A stretch of DNA of 64,000 nucleotides from Alkalihalobacillus alcalophilus ATCC 27647 = CGMCC 1.3604 (lineage in GTDB: Bacteria; Bacillota; Bacilli; Bacillales; Bacillaceae_D): NCBI RefSeq assembly GCF_000292245.2, contig NZ_ALPT02000011.1, forward strand, positions 5,405 to 69,404. The letters run 5' to 3'. Numbering within the stretch: position 1 is the first letter of the stretch; each line of letters starts with the position of its first letter. The notes beneath the pieces are model-generated. The model saw nothing but the letters and a program-made list of their open reading frames with translations, was not told the origin of the DNA and ran no database searches. The translations under genes and the position numbers were made by a program. This document shows positions 16,362-25,634 of the stretch, in pieces.

Positions 16362-17939
16362 TTACTCCCCGCTTAATTCTTCTAACAAAATTTCTAATTG
16401 CTCTCGGTCATTAGTATAAATGTCATCATATTGATCGATAAGTGCTTGAATTAACCATTTCATATCTTTTTCACTTGAAAAAAAGCCGCTTTGAATAAAA
16501 CGATAGTACGCTCGATATGGATTCTCCTCATCATAATCAGCCGCGATATTTCTTATTAACTCAAGATACGATTGATATTGATTATGCTCAAAAGAATCGA
16601 GCCCTTCTGCCATTATGTTAATCGCTTGCTCTAAATCGATCACAAGGTAAGCACTTGATAGATAATAATAACGATGTAAATTGTTCGGATCTAATTCCAA
16701 GGCTTTTTCATATGCAGCGACTGCTAAATCCGGTTGGCTTTCTTCTAAATAAATCGCTCCTAATTGCTGGTAAGCTTGGACCGCATTCGGAATTGTCTTG
16801 ATGATTTTTTCTAATTTCTCGATCTTTTCCTCCGCAGTAAAGTCTGCTTGATGAGCAAAAAGCCATTCATTCGCAAAGCGATAAGCCTCAAAAAACTCTT
16901 CTGCATAGCTTTTTAATGGTTGACCAACAACTATTTCAAAAGCTTCCTCTACATCCTTTTCAAGCATTTCATCATATAATAGGACTAAAAAATCATTGCC
17001 TACCGTTTCAAACAATGTATTTAATAAAGCTCCACTTTGCCCATAAATGTCATAAGGAACGACTAAATGCTCGTCCCACCCTTGCTCATAATTAAAAGCG
17101 TCAAACTCAGCCACTTGAAATCGAGGATCAAACTCAATCTTTTTTTCCTCCCTCTCTAAAGCAACACTAACCCCTTCTATTAACCAATCAGGCGCATAAA
17201 CTCCATCATCAAATGAAAAGTAGAGATGATGGATATACTCATGTGCTAAAATGCGTTCATAAAACTCTTCGTCAACATTTGTTTTAATCGGCACGTGAAT
17301 AGATTCGGAATAAGGTTGATAGACTCCATAAGCATTCGAGTCCTCATATGGTAACTGATAGGGGTGCTCATAAAATACAACTGATACAGGAGAATGATAC
17401 TGTTCACCAAAATAGTCCTCCCACTCCCCTTTACGAGCGTCAACCATTGCTTCAAAATCGGCAATAGCTTCCTCAGCACGAGCTAAATCCATATTATAAT
17501 AATAAGTGAATTTACCATTAGTAATCTTCGGAAAATCTAAATAGCTATCATCATGCCAATCACCACTTATAATATAAAGATAATCTTGGACTAATGCGAT
17601 TCTCTCTGCTGGCCCAGCTACCTCTGTTCGACCATATTGCTGTTCATACAGGTCATTCAATGCCCCTTGCAACCCTATAAACAGCATACTCACTCCGATA
17701 AAAATAGCCGTAAATAATAATAGATATAGATTGTTATACCATCTCTTTATCGGATGAAAGGGTAATCGAAAAAAACCAATTAAGGCAAAAATAACGACAA
17801 ATAAAGCTAAACTACTAACCAGCTCACCGAAAAAAAGCAGTACATCATAATGAACAAAAAAACTTAAAATAACCCAAAGCACAATACTTAAAATGACCGC
17901 TAAAACAAACCAACCAGTACTTTTTAAAAATGGATGCAA
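16362..17939 (-). CDS. Membrane-anchored gluzincin peptidase with TPR repeats
   Basis: 525 residues from TTG 17939 (AAAGGGG upstream). Three N-terminal helices (about 10-30, 34-55, 70-92) are followed by an exported domain carrying HEYIHHLYF (HExxH, about residue 229) and WLIEGVSVALE, whose Glu is the third zinc ligand. This fits the peptidase MA-like gluzincin family. Residues ~375-450 hold TPR repeats (AYQQLGAIYLEESQPDLAVA). The combination suggests a membrane-bound protease that recruits protein substrates through its TPR domain. Substrate unknown. Confidence 0.83.
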   Translation of the reverse strand: MHPFLKSTGWFVLAVILSIVLWVILSFFVHYDVLLFFGELVSSLALFVVIFALIGFFRLPFHPIKRWYNNLYLLLFTAIFIGVSMLFIGLQGALNDLYEQQYGRTEVAGPAERIALVQDYLYIISGDWHDDSYLDFPKITNGKFTYYYNMDLARAEEAIADFEAMVDARKGEWEDYFGEQYHSPVSVVFYEHPYQLPYEDSNAYGVYQPYSESIHVPIKTNVDEEFYERILAHEYIHHLYFSFDDGVYAPDWLIEGVSVALEREEKKIEFDPRFQVAEFDAFNYEQGWDEHLVVPYDIYGQSGALLNTLFETVGNDFLVLLYDEMLEKDVEEAFEIVVGQPLKSYAEEFFEAYRFANEWLFAHQADFTAEEKIEKLEKIIKTIPNAVQAYQQLGAIYLEESQPDLAVAAYEKALELDPNNLHRYYYLSSAYLVIDLEQAINIMAEGLDSFEHNQYQSYLELIRNIAADYDEENPYRAYYRFIQSGFFSSEKDMKWLIQALIDQYDDIYTNDREQLEILLEELSGE

Positions 17940-18223
17940 CGTCTAATCCCCTTTAAAATTCTCTTACTTAATTCCATTCGACAAAGACGCTCTTATCCCT
18001 CTTTTTACCTAGTCCTAACTGATACTATCGAAACCAGTCGACTCTTAATTTACCAATTATATTCAAATAACGGAATCATTTATATCCACCTCTACTAAAA
18101 ATAGTTCCTTTCCAAAAATATACTACAAAAGCAGCATCACGCATATGAAATTTCGAACTTTTTCAACAATTCAACTCATAACCTTATGATATAATCTTTA
18201 AAAAAGAGAAGAGGTGCAATCGC

Positions 18224-19147
18224 ATGTCAAATGTAGAATTTATTAAGCTACAGAAGGAAATGTTTACTCTCTTTGCGACTAAAAACTTTGAGGAAATTCA
18301 TCGGTATATCGATAAAGTACAAACTTCTTTCCCAACGCGATTAGACAAAACCCTCTTTTGGACAGCTTGTGCCTACTCCTTACAACAAAAAACGGACGAA
18401 GCAATCTCAACTTTTTATCAAGGGCTAGAAAAAGAGATTTGGTGGAACCCAAACCTTTTAACTAATGACCCTGATTTACATAATCTCCAAGACGAAAAAA
18501 AATTCCAAGAACTTTTAACCAAATGTGAAGATATTTATGAGACCGAAAAATTAGCAGCTACTGCAAAATGGAACACATATGGTAACCCTGAATCTAATAC
18601 CGGCATCTTTACGCTTCATTGGCGTGGTTCAAGCAATCAAGACTTTGCCCCATACTGGCTAGATGAAAAAACAGAAAACTATCATTTTGGCTTTCTACAA
18701 TCCTCTCAAATCTTTAGTTACAACTCTTATTCATGGGATAACCATGTAACTTCCCTAAATGACATTACCTATTTTTACGAAAAATTTGATCAAGAATATA
18801 AGCATCCAAACCAAGTTTTTGCCGGTGCATCCCATGGTGGTCACTTAGCGATTGAACTTGTACTCAAACAAACTTTTCCAAAGGTAAACAAATTCATTGC
18901 TGTTATTCCAGCCATCAAAGATGTCGACTATTTTGAAACCTTGATTAAATCAACTCTCCCTACAAATATTAAGGGTTACATCATTACCGGGGACGAAGAT
19001 CCTTTTTACCAAAACACCTTACAATTAATAACCCTTTTTGAAGCTTATCAAATCGATTGCCAATTTATTGTGAAGCAAGGGCTTGGGCACTTTTTCCCTG
19101 ATGATTTTACTAGTTTGTTGTCTATTGCTTTAAAACAATTGGCTTAG
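18224..19147 (+). CDS. Alpha/beta hydrolase with N-terminal helical repeat domain
   Basis: 307 residues. Residues ~1-110 are helical with TPR-like character (DKTLFWTACAYSLQQKTDEA). The rest is an alpha/beta hydrolase: nucleophile elbow GASHGG (Ser ~204), acid in ITGDEDPFYQ, and His in KQGLGHFFPDD, so the triad is complete. It stands alone on the plus strand after a -10-like TATAAT near 18188. Probably a cytosolic esterase or peptidase-like enzyme. The substrate is unknown. Confidence 0.82.
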   Translation: MSNVEFIKLQKEMFTLFATKNFEEIHRYIDKVQTSFPTRLDKTLFWTACAYSLQQKTDEAISTFYQGLEKEIWWNPNLLTNDPDLHNLQDEKKFQELLTKCEDIYETEKLAATAKWNTYGNPESNTGIFTLHWRGSSNQDFAPYWLDEKTENYHFGFLQSSQIFSYNSYSWDNHVTSLNDITYFYEKFDQEYKHPNQVFAGASHGGHLAIELVLKQTFPKVNKFIAVIPAIKDVDYFETLIKSTLPTNIKGYIITGDEDPFYQNTLQLITLFEAYQIDCQFIVKQGLGHFFPDDFTSLLSIALKQLA

Positions 19148-19236
19148 CACAGAGATGTTTTTATAAAATATTTTTAGATTACTTTTAGTTGCACTTATTA
19201 ATAGGGACTTGAACAGTCCAATGACGCCTTCACGAA

Positions 19237-19275
19237 AAAACTAGCGAGCTGAAATTCCTTTCATTCGCTAGTTTT
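19237..19275. terminator. Bidirectional terminator between hydrolase and glpX
   Basis: AAAACTAGCGA and TCGCTAGTTTT form a perfect 11-bp stem between convergent genes; both sides carry A/T runs. Confidence 0.75.
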
Positions 19276-19410
19276 AATTCAATTCTAGTATTCTTTTTTC
19301 TATATAAAAGCTTTTTAACCTTTGTCACAACTTTCTCAACAGTAAACCCATTTTCTCTAATCACTTCGTAGTGCAACTGATTGTAATATAATCCATTACA
19401 AAAACTTTCC

Positions 19411-20379
19411 TTAATAATTGGATTTTATAAATTGAAAAAAGCGGTTATCTCCACCAACCGTAATAATTGAATGAGATTCAAATCGAGCCGACGTCTTCTT
19501 TATTCCATTTAATAACAAACCGTCCGTAATCCCAGTTGCAACAAAAAAGCATTTATCGGATTGTACAATTTCATTCAATGCAAAAACTTTACCTGGATGA
19601 TCAATGCCCATTTTTTTACATCTCTCTTTTTCTTCTTCATTGTATGGAATAAGCTGTCCTTGAAAATCTCCCCCCAAACATTTTAAAGCTGTGGCGGCAA
19701 TCACCCCTTCAGGAGCTCCTCCAATACCTACGAGCATATCAATTTCATACCGATCAAAAGCCGTCGCAATCGCCCCAGGAATATCTACATCATGAAATAA
19801 TTTAATTCTTGCCCCTAAATTTAAAACCTCATTTATTAGTTCCTCATGTCTCGGTCTGTCCTGAATCATGACCGTTAATTCCTTCACTTCTTTACCTAGT
19901 GCCTTCGCAACGGAGTGCATATTGTCTGTTAATGACTTATTTAAATCAATATAACCCTTTGCTTTAGGTCCAACAGCCATTTTTCTCATATACATATCTG
20001 GTGCATGAAGTAAGCTCCCTCTTGGTCCTCCTGCAATGACCGTTAACGAATTTTCTTGTCCCTTTGACATTGGTGTCGTTCCTTCAACTGGATCAACAGC
20101 TATATCTAAATACGGACCACGGCCACTCCCAAGCTCCTCGCCAATATAGAGCATCGGTGCCTCATCCATTTCTCCTTCTCCAATGACAATTTTGGCATTC
20201 ATATCGATCGTATTCATTTGTGAGCGCATCGCTTCTGTTCCAGCACCATCTGCCTCATTTTTTTGCTTCCTGCCAATCCATGGATACGATGCCACCGCTG
20301 CTTTTTGTGAGACAGTAACAAACTCAAGAGCAATTTTTTTTAAATCTTTTTCCGTTAATATCGGCGTTTCAATATTCAT
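19411..20379 (-). CDS. glpX: Class II fructose-1,6-bisphosphatase (GlpX)
   Basis: 322 residues. GlpX hallmarks: KNEADGAGTEAMRSQMN, KIVIGEGEMDEAPMLYIGE, the metal/phosphate site DIAVDPVEGTTPMSKGQEN, and IGGAPEGVIAATALKCLGG. It removes the 1-phosphate of fructose-1,6-bisphosphate; some Bacillus GlpX enzymes also act on sedoheptulose-1,7-bisphosphate. It is the last gene of the polyol cluster, separated from dhaL by a stem-loop. In this setting a role in recycling erythrose-4-phosphate through sedoheptulose bisphosphate is a reasonable inference. Confidence 0.93.
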   Translation of the reverse strand: MNIETPILTEKDLKKIALEFVTVSQKAAVASYPWIGRKQKNEADGAGTEAMRSQMNTIDMNAKIVIGEGEMDEAPMLYIGEELGSGRGPYLDIAVDPVEGTTPMSKGQENSLTVIAGGPRGSLLHAPDMYMRKMAVGPKAKGYIDLNKSLTDNMHSVAKALGKEVKELTVMIQDRPRHEELINEVLNLGARIKLFHDVDIPGAIATAFDRYEIDMLVGIGGAPEGVIAATALKCLGGDFQGQLIPYNEEEKERCKKMGIDHPGKVFALNEIVQSDKCFFVATGITDGLLLNGIKKTSARFESHSIITVGGDNRFFQFIKSNY

Positions 20380-20493
20380 GACTTACCTCCTCAACCAAGA
20401 ATATTAATACAAATTATTTTATTTTTATACATTATTAATTATAAATTATCCCTTCCTCTAAAATCACATCGAGGAAAAAGTCTTATGATTAAT

Positions 20494-20522
20494 ATAGGCT
20501 CCATCTTAATGAAGGAGCCTAT
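20494..20522 (-). terminator. Stem-loop between dhaL and glpX
   Basis: ATAGGCTCC and GGAGCCTAT form a perfect 9-bp stem, with only a weak T tract after it. It may act as a partial terminator or an RNA-processing site that lowers glpX expression relative to dhaKL. Confidence 0.55.
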
Positions 20523-20539
20523 AATTTGTCAGCCATCTA

Positions 20540-21187
20540 CTATGCTACTTGACTAGTTTTTAAAGTTTGTAGAAATGTTTCAAGCATTAAATAGGCAGAA
20601 GTAGCACCAGGATCTTGATTTCCGATAGAGCGTTCACCTAAACGACTAGAACGACCTCTTTTTGATAATAAATCCTTTGTAGACTCCATACCTTGTTTAG
20701 CCGAAAGGACGGTTTTTGTAAAATATTCAACAAAAGACATATTGTTTTCATAAGCAGATAAGCTTTCTAAAGCAGGATGCAATGTGTCAACCATTGTCTT
20801 ATCTCCTACTTCGGCTTGACCACGCTCTTTAATTCCTTTAATAAATTCAATCCAGAAGTTTTTTAAATCTTCTTCTGTTAGTTCAGATTTATTTTGAATC
20901 GCCTTTGCTCCCTTTAAAAAGCCTGTCGCGTATAATGGACCAACGGAAGAGCCAACTGCACTTAAGAATGTACGCCCAGTCGTAATACAAATACGGGAAC
21001 AATCACTTTCTTCCTTTAACTCATGTTCTAGCTTTTCATTTACTGCTTGCCAGCCAATTGACATCGTCACCCCATGGTCCCCATCTCCAAGTTTACGGTC
21101 AAGCTCACATAAATAATCTTTGTTTTCTTCCATTACATGAACCACATTTTTTAAATAGGCTAAAAGATCTTGTGCTGAAAAATTCAT
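20540..21187 (-). CDS. dhaL: Dihydroxyacetone kinase-type subunit DhaL (nucleotide-binding)
   Basis: 215 residues. It shows the Mg/ADP-binding DRKLGDGDHGVTMSIGW (about 29-45), the nucleotide loop SAVGSSVGPLYATGF, GDKTMVDTLHPA and the C-terminal RLGERSIGNQDPGATSA, all hallmarks of DhaL. It works with DhaK to phosphorylate a short-chain ketose. No PTS-type DhaM is nearby, so ATP is the likelier donor, as in the two-domain DAK kinases. The gene starts 18 bp after dhaK. Confidence 0.92.
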   Translation of the reverse strand: MNFSAQDLLAYLKNVVHVMEENKDYLCELDRKLGDGDHGVTMSIGWQAVNEKLEHELKEESDCSRICITTGRTFLSAVGSSVGPLYATGFLKGAKAIQNKSELTEEDLKNFWIEFIKGIKERGQAEVGDKTMVDTLHPALESLSAYENNMSFVEYFTKTVLSAKQGMESTKDLLSKRGRSSRLGERSIGNQDPGATSAYLMLETFLQTLKTSQVA

Positions 21188-21205
21188 CTTTCTTCCCCCT
21201 AAAAT

Positions 21206-22210
21206 TTACTTTTGTACAAACATTGGACAATCTGCTGAATGGTCAATTAATTCTGCTAATTCATCATCTAATTTCATAATGGACACAGATGCACCACCCA
21301 TTTCAAGTGATGTACTATAGTCGCCTACATAAGATCGGTGAAGGTTAATCCCTTTTTCCTTTAACATTTCGTTTACTTTGTTAAACATAATATATAATTC
21401 CATTTTTGTCGTTGATCCTAAACCATTTACTAAAACTACGACCTTTTCCCCTGATGAAATCGGCATATCCGTTAAAATATCCTGCACTAAACGCTCGGTT
21501 ACTTCATCAGCTGTTTGAAGCTTCCCCTTTTCTACACCAGGTTCACCATGATGCCCTAACCCTATTTCCATTTCATCTTCACCTAATTCAAAGCTCGGTT
21601 GACCTGTTTGCGGGAGAGAACATGGTGTTAAGCCAACCCCCATGGAGCGAGTGTAATCGTTTGCTTTATTAGCAACACTTACAAGTTCATTTAATTTATA
21701 GCCTTTTTCAGATGCAGCTCCGGCTACTTTTGTGATGAAAAATTCTCCTGCAATTCCTCTCCGCTTTTCTTTTTCTTCTATTGGAGCAGAGGCAACATCA
21801 TCGGTTACAAGAACAGTTCCGACTTCAATACCATACTCTAAATCAGCCAAATCAGCAGCCATGCCAAAATTCATAACATCCCCTGCATAATTTCCGTAAA
21901 TATATAAAACACCTTCTCCTTTATCAATCACTCGTGTAGCTTCTAAAATTGGGTCTGGGGGAGGAGAAGCGAAAATATTACCTACTGCGACGGCATCTGC
22001 CATTCCATCTCCTACATATCCCATAAATGCTGGTTCGTGACCGGAACCACCGCCAATAAGAACACCTACTTTACCTTCAATAGTTGGTTTTGCTGTTACA
22101 ATGGAACGTTTATTTTCTTCAAGAAGCTTGACATGATTTGGATGTGCTTTTATATAGCCTGAAATCATTTCATCTACAACATGATTTGGATTATTTATTA
22201 ACTTTTTCAT
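21206..22210 (-). CDS. dhaK: Dihydroxyacetone kinase-type subunit DhaK (ketose-binding)
   Basis: 334 residues. It has GVLIGGGSGHEPAFMGYVG (about 48-66), the hinge GNYAGDVMNFGMAADLA, and GLGHHGEPGVEK, whose His covalently binds the ketose carbonyl as a hemiaminal in DhaK proteins. Several DhaK-type kinases phosphorylate erythrulose rather than dihydroxyacetone. The dehydrogenase and RpiB-type isomerase in the same operon make a four-carbon ketose the better candidate. Its start overlaps the rpiB stop by 1 nt. Confidence 0.92.
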   Translation of the reverse strand: MKKLINNPNHVVDEMISGYIKAHPNHVKLLEENKRSIVTAKPTIEGKVGVLIGGGSGHEPAFMGYVGDGMADAVAVGNIFASPPPDPILEATRVIDKGEGVLYIYGNYAGDVMNFGMAADLADLEYGIEVGTVLVTDDVASAPIEEKEKRRGIAGEFFITKVAGAASEKGYKLNELVSVANKANDYTRSMGVGLTPCSLPQTGQPSFELGEDEMEIGLGHHGEPGVEKGKLQTADEVTERLVQDILTDMPISSGEKVVVLVNGLGSTTKMELYIMFNKVNEMLKEKGINLHRSYVGDYSTSLEMGGASVSIMKLDDELAELIDHSADCPMFVQK

Positions 22211-22674
22211 TATTTAATTACCCCTTTCAAGAACTCCTGTTCCTTATCATTAATCTGTTTAACCTTTCGAGCAGAATTATCACTTGGGGAACCTGATTCT
22301 AAAAAGACCTTTACAATTTGTTTAGCTGGCTCTATCCCAATAACTTTTGCACCCATCGTCAAAATTTGAGCTTCATTGCTTTCTCGAGCTCGTTCAGCTG
22401 AATAAGTATCATGACATAAAGCCGCACGTATTCCTGGTACTTTACCAGCTGCAATGGCCACTCCGATGCCAGTTCCACATACTAGAATTCCTCGCTCGAT
22501 TCTGTTACCCATTATATCACCAGCAACATCAAATGCCACTTGTGGATAATCAATCTCACTACAATTATCCTGACAACCATAATCGACAACTTCATAGCCT
22601 AATTGAGTCATATATAGCTTTAAACTTTCTTTCATCTCAAAAGCATTATGATCAGAACCAATACCAATTTTCAT
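22210..22674 (-). CDS. RpiB/LacAB-type sugar-phosphate isomerase
   Basis: 154 residues. The RpiB fold is clear: MKIGIGSDHNAFEMKESLKL, GILVCGTGIGVAIAAGKVPG and IRAALCHDTYSAERARESN. RpiB enzymes interconvert ribose-5-P and ribulose-5-P. Close relatives in tetritol pathways convert D-erythrulose-4-P to D-erythrose-4-P. The operon context favours the latter, but sequence alone cannot decide. It has its own upstream AT-rich repeat region, suggesting a second promoter. Confidence 0.88.
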   Translation of the reverse strand: MKIGIGSDHNAFEMKESLKLYMTQLGYEVVDYGCQDNCSEIDYPQVAFDVAGDIMGNRIERGILVCGTGIGVAIAAGKVPGIRAALCHDTYSAERARESNEAQILTMGAKVIGIEPAKQIVKVFLESGSPSDNSARKVKQINDKEQEFLKGVIK

Positions 22675-22770
22675 TATGAATCTCCTCTTTCTATCTTTAT
22701 GTCTGAATAAACAACCCTTTTCATTTATACGTTTATTTTTTCACTTTATCGTTCGTAAGTCAATAATTTT

Positions 22771-22786
22771 TTATCGTTTATTTTCA
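22771..22786 (-). promoter_or_regulatory. Candidate DeoR-family operator upstream of rpiB
   Basis: Minus-strand TGAAAATAAACGATAA matches 14 of 16 bases of TGAAAGTAAACGAAAA at the promoter of the dehydrogenase gene (25416-25431). Related GTGAAAA-type half repeats flank it (GTGAAAATAAATAAA; GTGAAAAAATAAACG). Repeats of this type are usual binding sites for DeoR-family repressors. Confidence 0.5.
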
Positions 22787-22817
22787 TTTAATTTTATTTA
22801 TTTTCACTTTAAATTAA

Positions 22818-22858
22818 AAAGGACAACGCCATGTTAAAGTTACGTGACGTTATCCTTT
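22818..22858 (-). terminator. Terminator after MFS transporter gene
   Basis: AAAGGATAACG and CGTTGTCCTTT form an 11-bp stem just downstream of the transporter stop, followed by TTAATTT. Confidence 0.7.
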
Positions 22859-22863
22859 TAATT

Positions 22864-24132
22864 TTATTGTGCCGCTTTCAATCTTTCTGCTATTTCTTTA
22901 TTCTCAGATTTAGGCAACGTAACATACTTCATTAGGAAGGCACTAAATAAATGTAACCCAGCAAAAATCCACACAATTCCAGCAGTTCCAACCGTTCCAA
23001 TTAATAAACCGACTATAACAGGTCCAATAAATGTACTTAAGCCTGCCCCTAAATTTAAGATAGACATTGCTGCCCCTTTATTTTCTGGTGATAAGGACGG
23101 TATTAATGCAGATAAAGGTACATAAGCAGCTAAACAAGCTCCAAACAAAATTGCCGCAAACGTAGTTGCCCAATAATTGGCTCCAACAAATGTCGGCACA
23201 TAAAATAAGGCTAAGAAAGTGATACTACATCCGACTCCACCAAACCACATAATTGTATTTCTCCAACCCAATTTATCCCCGACTATTCCAAAAATAAGGT
23301 TGAATATAACATTACTTGTCCATAAAGCTCCATAGATTTGTAGCCATTCGGTCCTAGTGAAACCAAGATCCATCATATAAGTAGGTAAGAAGACGACTAA
23401 TCCATAAGCGGCTGCCGTATTAATCGTTCTAACAATACCACCTAGACCAATCTTCGGATTTTCAAAAGCGATTGTCACTCCTTTTGCCACATATTTTAAC
23501 GCATCTGCTTTTGTATTAAATTGTTTACTTTGAGAAGAACTTTTATTATTGTTTAAGAGAATAGCTATTGTCGTTCCAAGTAATGTGAATATTAAAGCAC
23601 TCCATAATGTATTAACTTCTCCTAAATAAGGCAAAGCAAAGCTAGAATAATAGGCTCCAAGTACATTTAATCCTCCAGCAAAAGATACCCAAAACCACCC
23701 AACTGCGGTCCCTAGCTTTTCTTGTGGTGCATAGTAAGTAATCCACACTAAAAAGGAATAAGCAAATAATGGATAACCTAAACCACGAAGCGAATAAGTC
23801 GGTATCATCACACCAAGGTTCATTGATGGGATTCCTGCTGTTAAGAAAATAACTGTACCTGTAGCAAACATCGCTACTCCAATTAGCATTGCTTTTCGCA
23901 CCCCTAAGATTTCAGCGAGTACCCCTGATAACCATGCGGCAATCGCAACCGCAAACCCGTAAATGCTAAACAAAAGAGCCGATTGCTGAACCGTTAAACC
24001 GCTTTCAATTAAATAAGCTGAAAGCCAACCCATTTCAAGGCCTTCCCCTACCATAAATATCATGACACCGAGATAACCAAGTGCCATTTTTCCATCCATG
24101 CCAGCTTTCCCTAATAAACCTCCTGAATTCAT
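22864..24132 (-). CDS. MFS sugar/polyol transporter
   Basis: 422 residues from ATG 24132 (AGGTGG 8 nt upstream; ATG and GTG codons up to 24144 are also in frame). Twelve predicted helices; the MFS loop 2-3 motif appears as SGVLAEILGVRKAMLIGV. It sits between the dehydrogenase and the isomerase of the polyol operon, so it probably imports the polyol. The gene ends in its own terminator. Confidence 0.85.
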   Translation of the reverse strand: MNSGGLLGKAGMDGKMALGYLGVMIFMVGEGLEMGWLSAYLIESGLTVQQSALLFSIYGFAVAIAAWLSGVLAEILGVRKAMLIGVAMFATGTVIFLTAGIPSMNLGVMIPTYSLRGLGYPLFAYSFLVWITYYAPQEKLGTAVGWFWVSFAGGLNVLGAYYSSFALPYLGEVNTLWSALIFTLLGTTIAILLNNNKSSSQSKQFNTKADALKYVAKGVTIAFENPKIGLGGIVRTINTAAAYGLVVFLPTYMMDLGFTRTEWLQIYGALWTSNVIFNLIFGIVGDKLGWRNTIMWFGGVGCSITFLALFYVPTFVGANYWATTFAAILFGACLAAYVPLSALIPSLSPENKGAAMSILNLGAGLSTFIGPVIVGLLIGTVGTAGIVWIFAGLHLFSAFLMKYVTLPKSENKEIAERLKAAQ

Positions 24133-24210
24133 ATGCATGACCACCTTTATTTAGTTGTTTGAGAAGTAAGCTAAGTTAATATTCACTTACTTCTCAATTA
24201 AAAATGTTAA

Positions 24211-25299
24211 TTAGTTATGTGGATTTAAAATAACTTTTAATGAATCCCTTCCTTGTTTAACTAAATTAAACCCTTTTTCAAATTCCTCTAAAGGTAATTG
24301 ATGTGTGACAACACCTTCTGTTGGCAAATCTCCATTTTCAATTCCTTTAATAACCGGCTCATAACAATAGGGTCCTAAATGTGAACCTAATACATCAAGT
24401 TCTTTACGATCACTAATAATACTCCAATCAACCGTTACAGGCTCTTTAAATACACTAAACTCAACAAAAGTTCCTAATTTACGAATCATTGATAACCCTT
24501 GTTCAACAGATTTTTGTGCACCAGTTGCTTCAATATAAATGTCACAGCCATATCCTTCAGTCAAGCCTTTAACAATAGCATCCACATCTTCTTTTGCTGG
24601 ATTAATGACCATATCAGCTCCAAATTTCTTTGCAAGTTCTAAACGATCATCGAATAAATCAAGAACGATTAATTTCCCTGCTCCAGATTTCTTAATCGCT
24701 CCAATCATCCCCAACCCTAAAGTTCCCGCACCAGCAAGAACGACAACATCACCAAGTTGAATTTTGGCTCTTTGAACCGCGTGCATTGAGCAAGCATATG
24801 GCTCAATCAGAATCGCTTTTTCAATTGGTAAATCATCAGGTACTTTATAGTTAATAGCTTCTTTAGTAAATTTCATATACTCTGCCATTGCCCCATTTAC
24901 ATTATTTTGGAACCCGTAAAGATCATGCTTTTCACACATCCAATACTGGCCACGCTTACAAAAACGACAAGCCCAGCACGGAACAATTTGTTCAGAGATG
25001 ACTCTGTCCCCCACTTCAAATCCTTCTACACCTTCCCCTAGTGCAACAACATGGCCAATAAATTCATGTCCTGGAATCATAGGAGCTTTAATATAAGCTG
25101 GTTGATTCTCATCTCCCCAGAAACTAGGAGCTCCATCATAAGCCTTAATATCACCGGCACAAATCCCGCATGCCTCAACTTTCACTAAAATTTCTCCCTC
25201 ATGAATCGAAGGAACATCCACAATTTCATATCGATAATCTCCAGGTGCATAAGCTATAACCGCTTTCATTTTTTCTGGAATGCTAGCATTTTCACACAT
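24211..25299 (-). CDS. Zn-dependent polyol dehydrogenase, erythritol/L-threitol dehydrogenase-like
   Basis: 362 residues from ATG 25299 (GGAGGAG 8 nt upstream; GTG 25317 is in frame). Medium-chain dehydrogenase: catalytic zinc site CGICAGD and IPGHEFIG, structural zinc cluster CWACRFCKRGQYWMC, Rossmann GAGTLGLGMIG. Segments such as FWGDENQPAY, VSEQIVPCWACRFCKRGQYW and DVLGSHLGPYC resemble, from memory, the mycobacterial erythritol/L-threitol dehydrogenase. It would oxidise the polyol to a ketose with NAD for the DhaK/DhaL kinase. Confidence 0.85.
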   Translation of the reverse strand: MCENASIPEKMKAVIAYAPGDYRYEIVDVPSIHEGEILVKVEACGICAGDIKAYDGAPSFWGDENQPAYIKAPMIPGHEFIGHVVALGEGVEGFEVGDRVISEQIVPCWACRFCKRGQYWMCEKHDLYGFQNNVNGAMAEYMKFTKEAINYKVPDDLPIEKAILIEPYACSMHAVQRAKIQLGDVVVLAGAGTLGLGMIGAIKKSGAGKLIVLDLFDDRLELAKKFGADMVINPAKEDVDAIVKGLTEGYGCDIYIEATGAQKSVEQGLSMIRKLGTFVEFSVFKEPVTVDWSIISDRKELDVLGSHLGPYCYEPVIKGIENGDLPTEGVVTHQLPLEEFEKGFNLVKQGRDSLKVILNPHN

Positions 25300-25415
25300 A
25301 TTACAAATCTCCTCCACAAAGTAAATTTATGATATCCCTTAATACCACTCTAAAAACGACTACAAGACCTTTTTATTGAAAGTAAATAATTTGAAAACAC
25401 TTTTATTTTCTATTG

Positions 25416-25482
25416 TTTTCGTTTACTTTCAAATTAACTTTCGTTTTTTATCATTATAGTACCTTCATTATTAATTAGTCAA
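25416..25482 (-). promoter_or_regulatory. Polyol operon promoter with DeoR-type repeats
   Basis: Minus strand: TTGACT (25482-25477), an 18-bp spacer, TATAAT (25458-25453), then ACGAAAGTTAATTTGAAAGT and AAACGAAAA. The TGAAAGTAAACGAAAA box (25431-25416) lies about 20 bp downstream of the -10, a repressor position. The DeoR gene lies just upstream. Confidence 0.75.
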
Positions 25483-25634
25483 TTTATTTTTTTGATTTTA
25501 TTATCTTTTTTGAATAAATTAAAAAATGCCACCCTAAGTAATTAGGACAGCAAACTACATCATTACATTAACTAACATCAATCATAATACAGCATCAACA
25601 TATTCAAATACTCTAGTAGACATCTTTATTAGCT

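Noticed and set aside
19236..19405. Open minus-strand frame downstream of glpX (about 57 codons, with HYEVIRENGFTVEKVV)
   Set aside because: It vaguely recalls a methyltransferase C-terminus but has no start, no ribosome site and a terminator stem inside it. Too weak to call a remnant.
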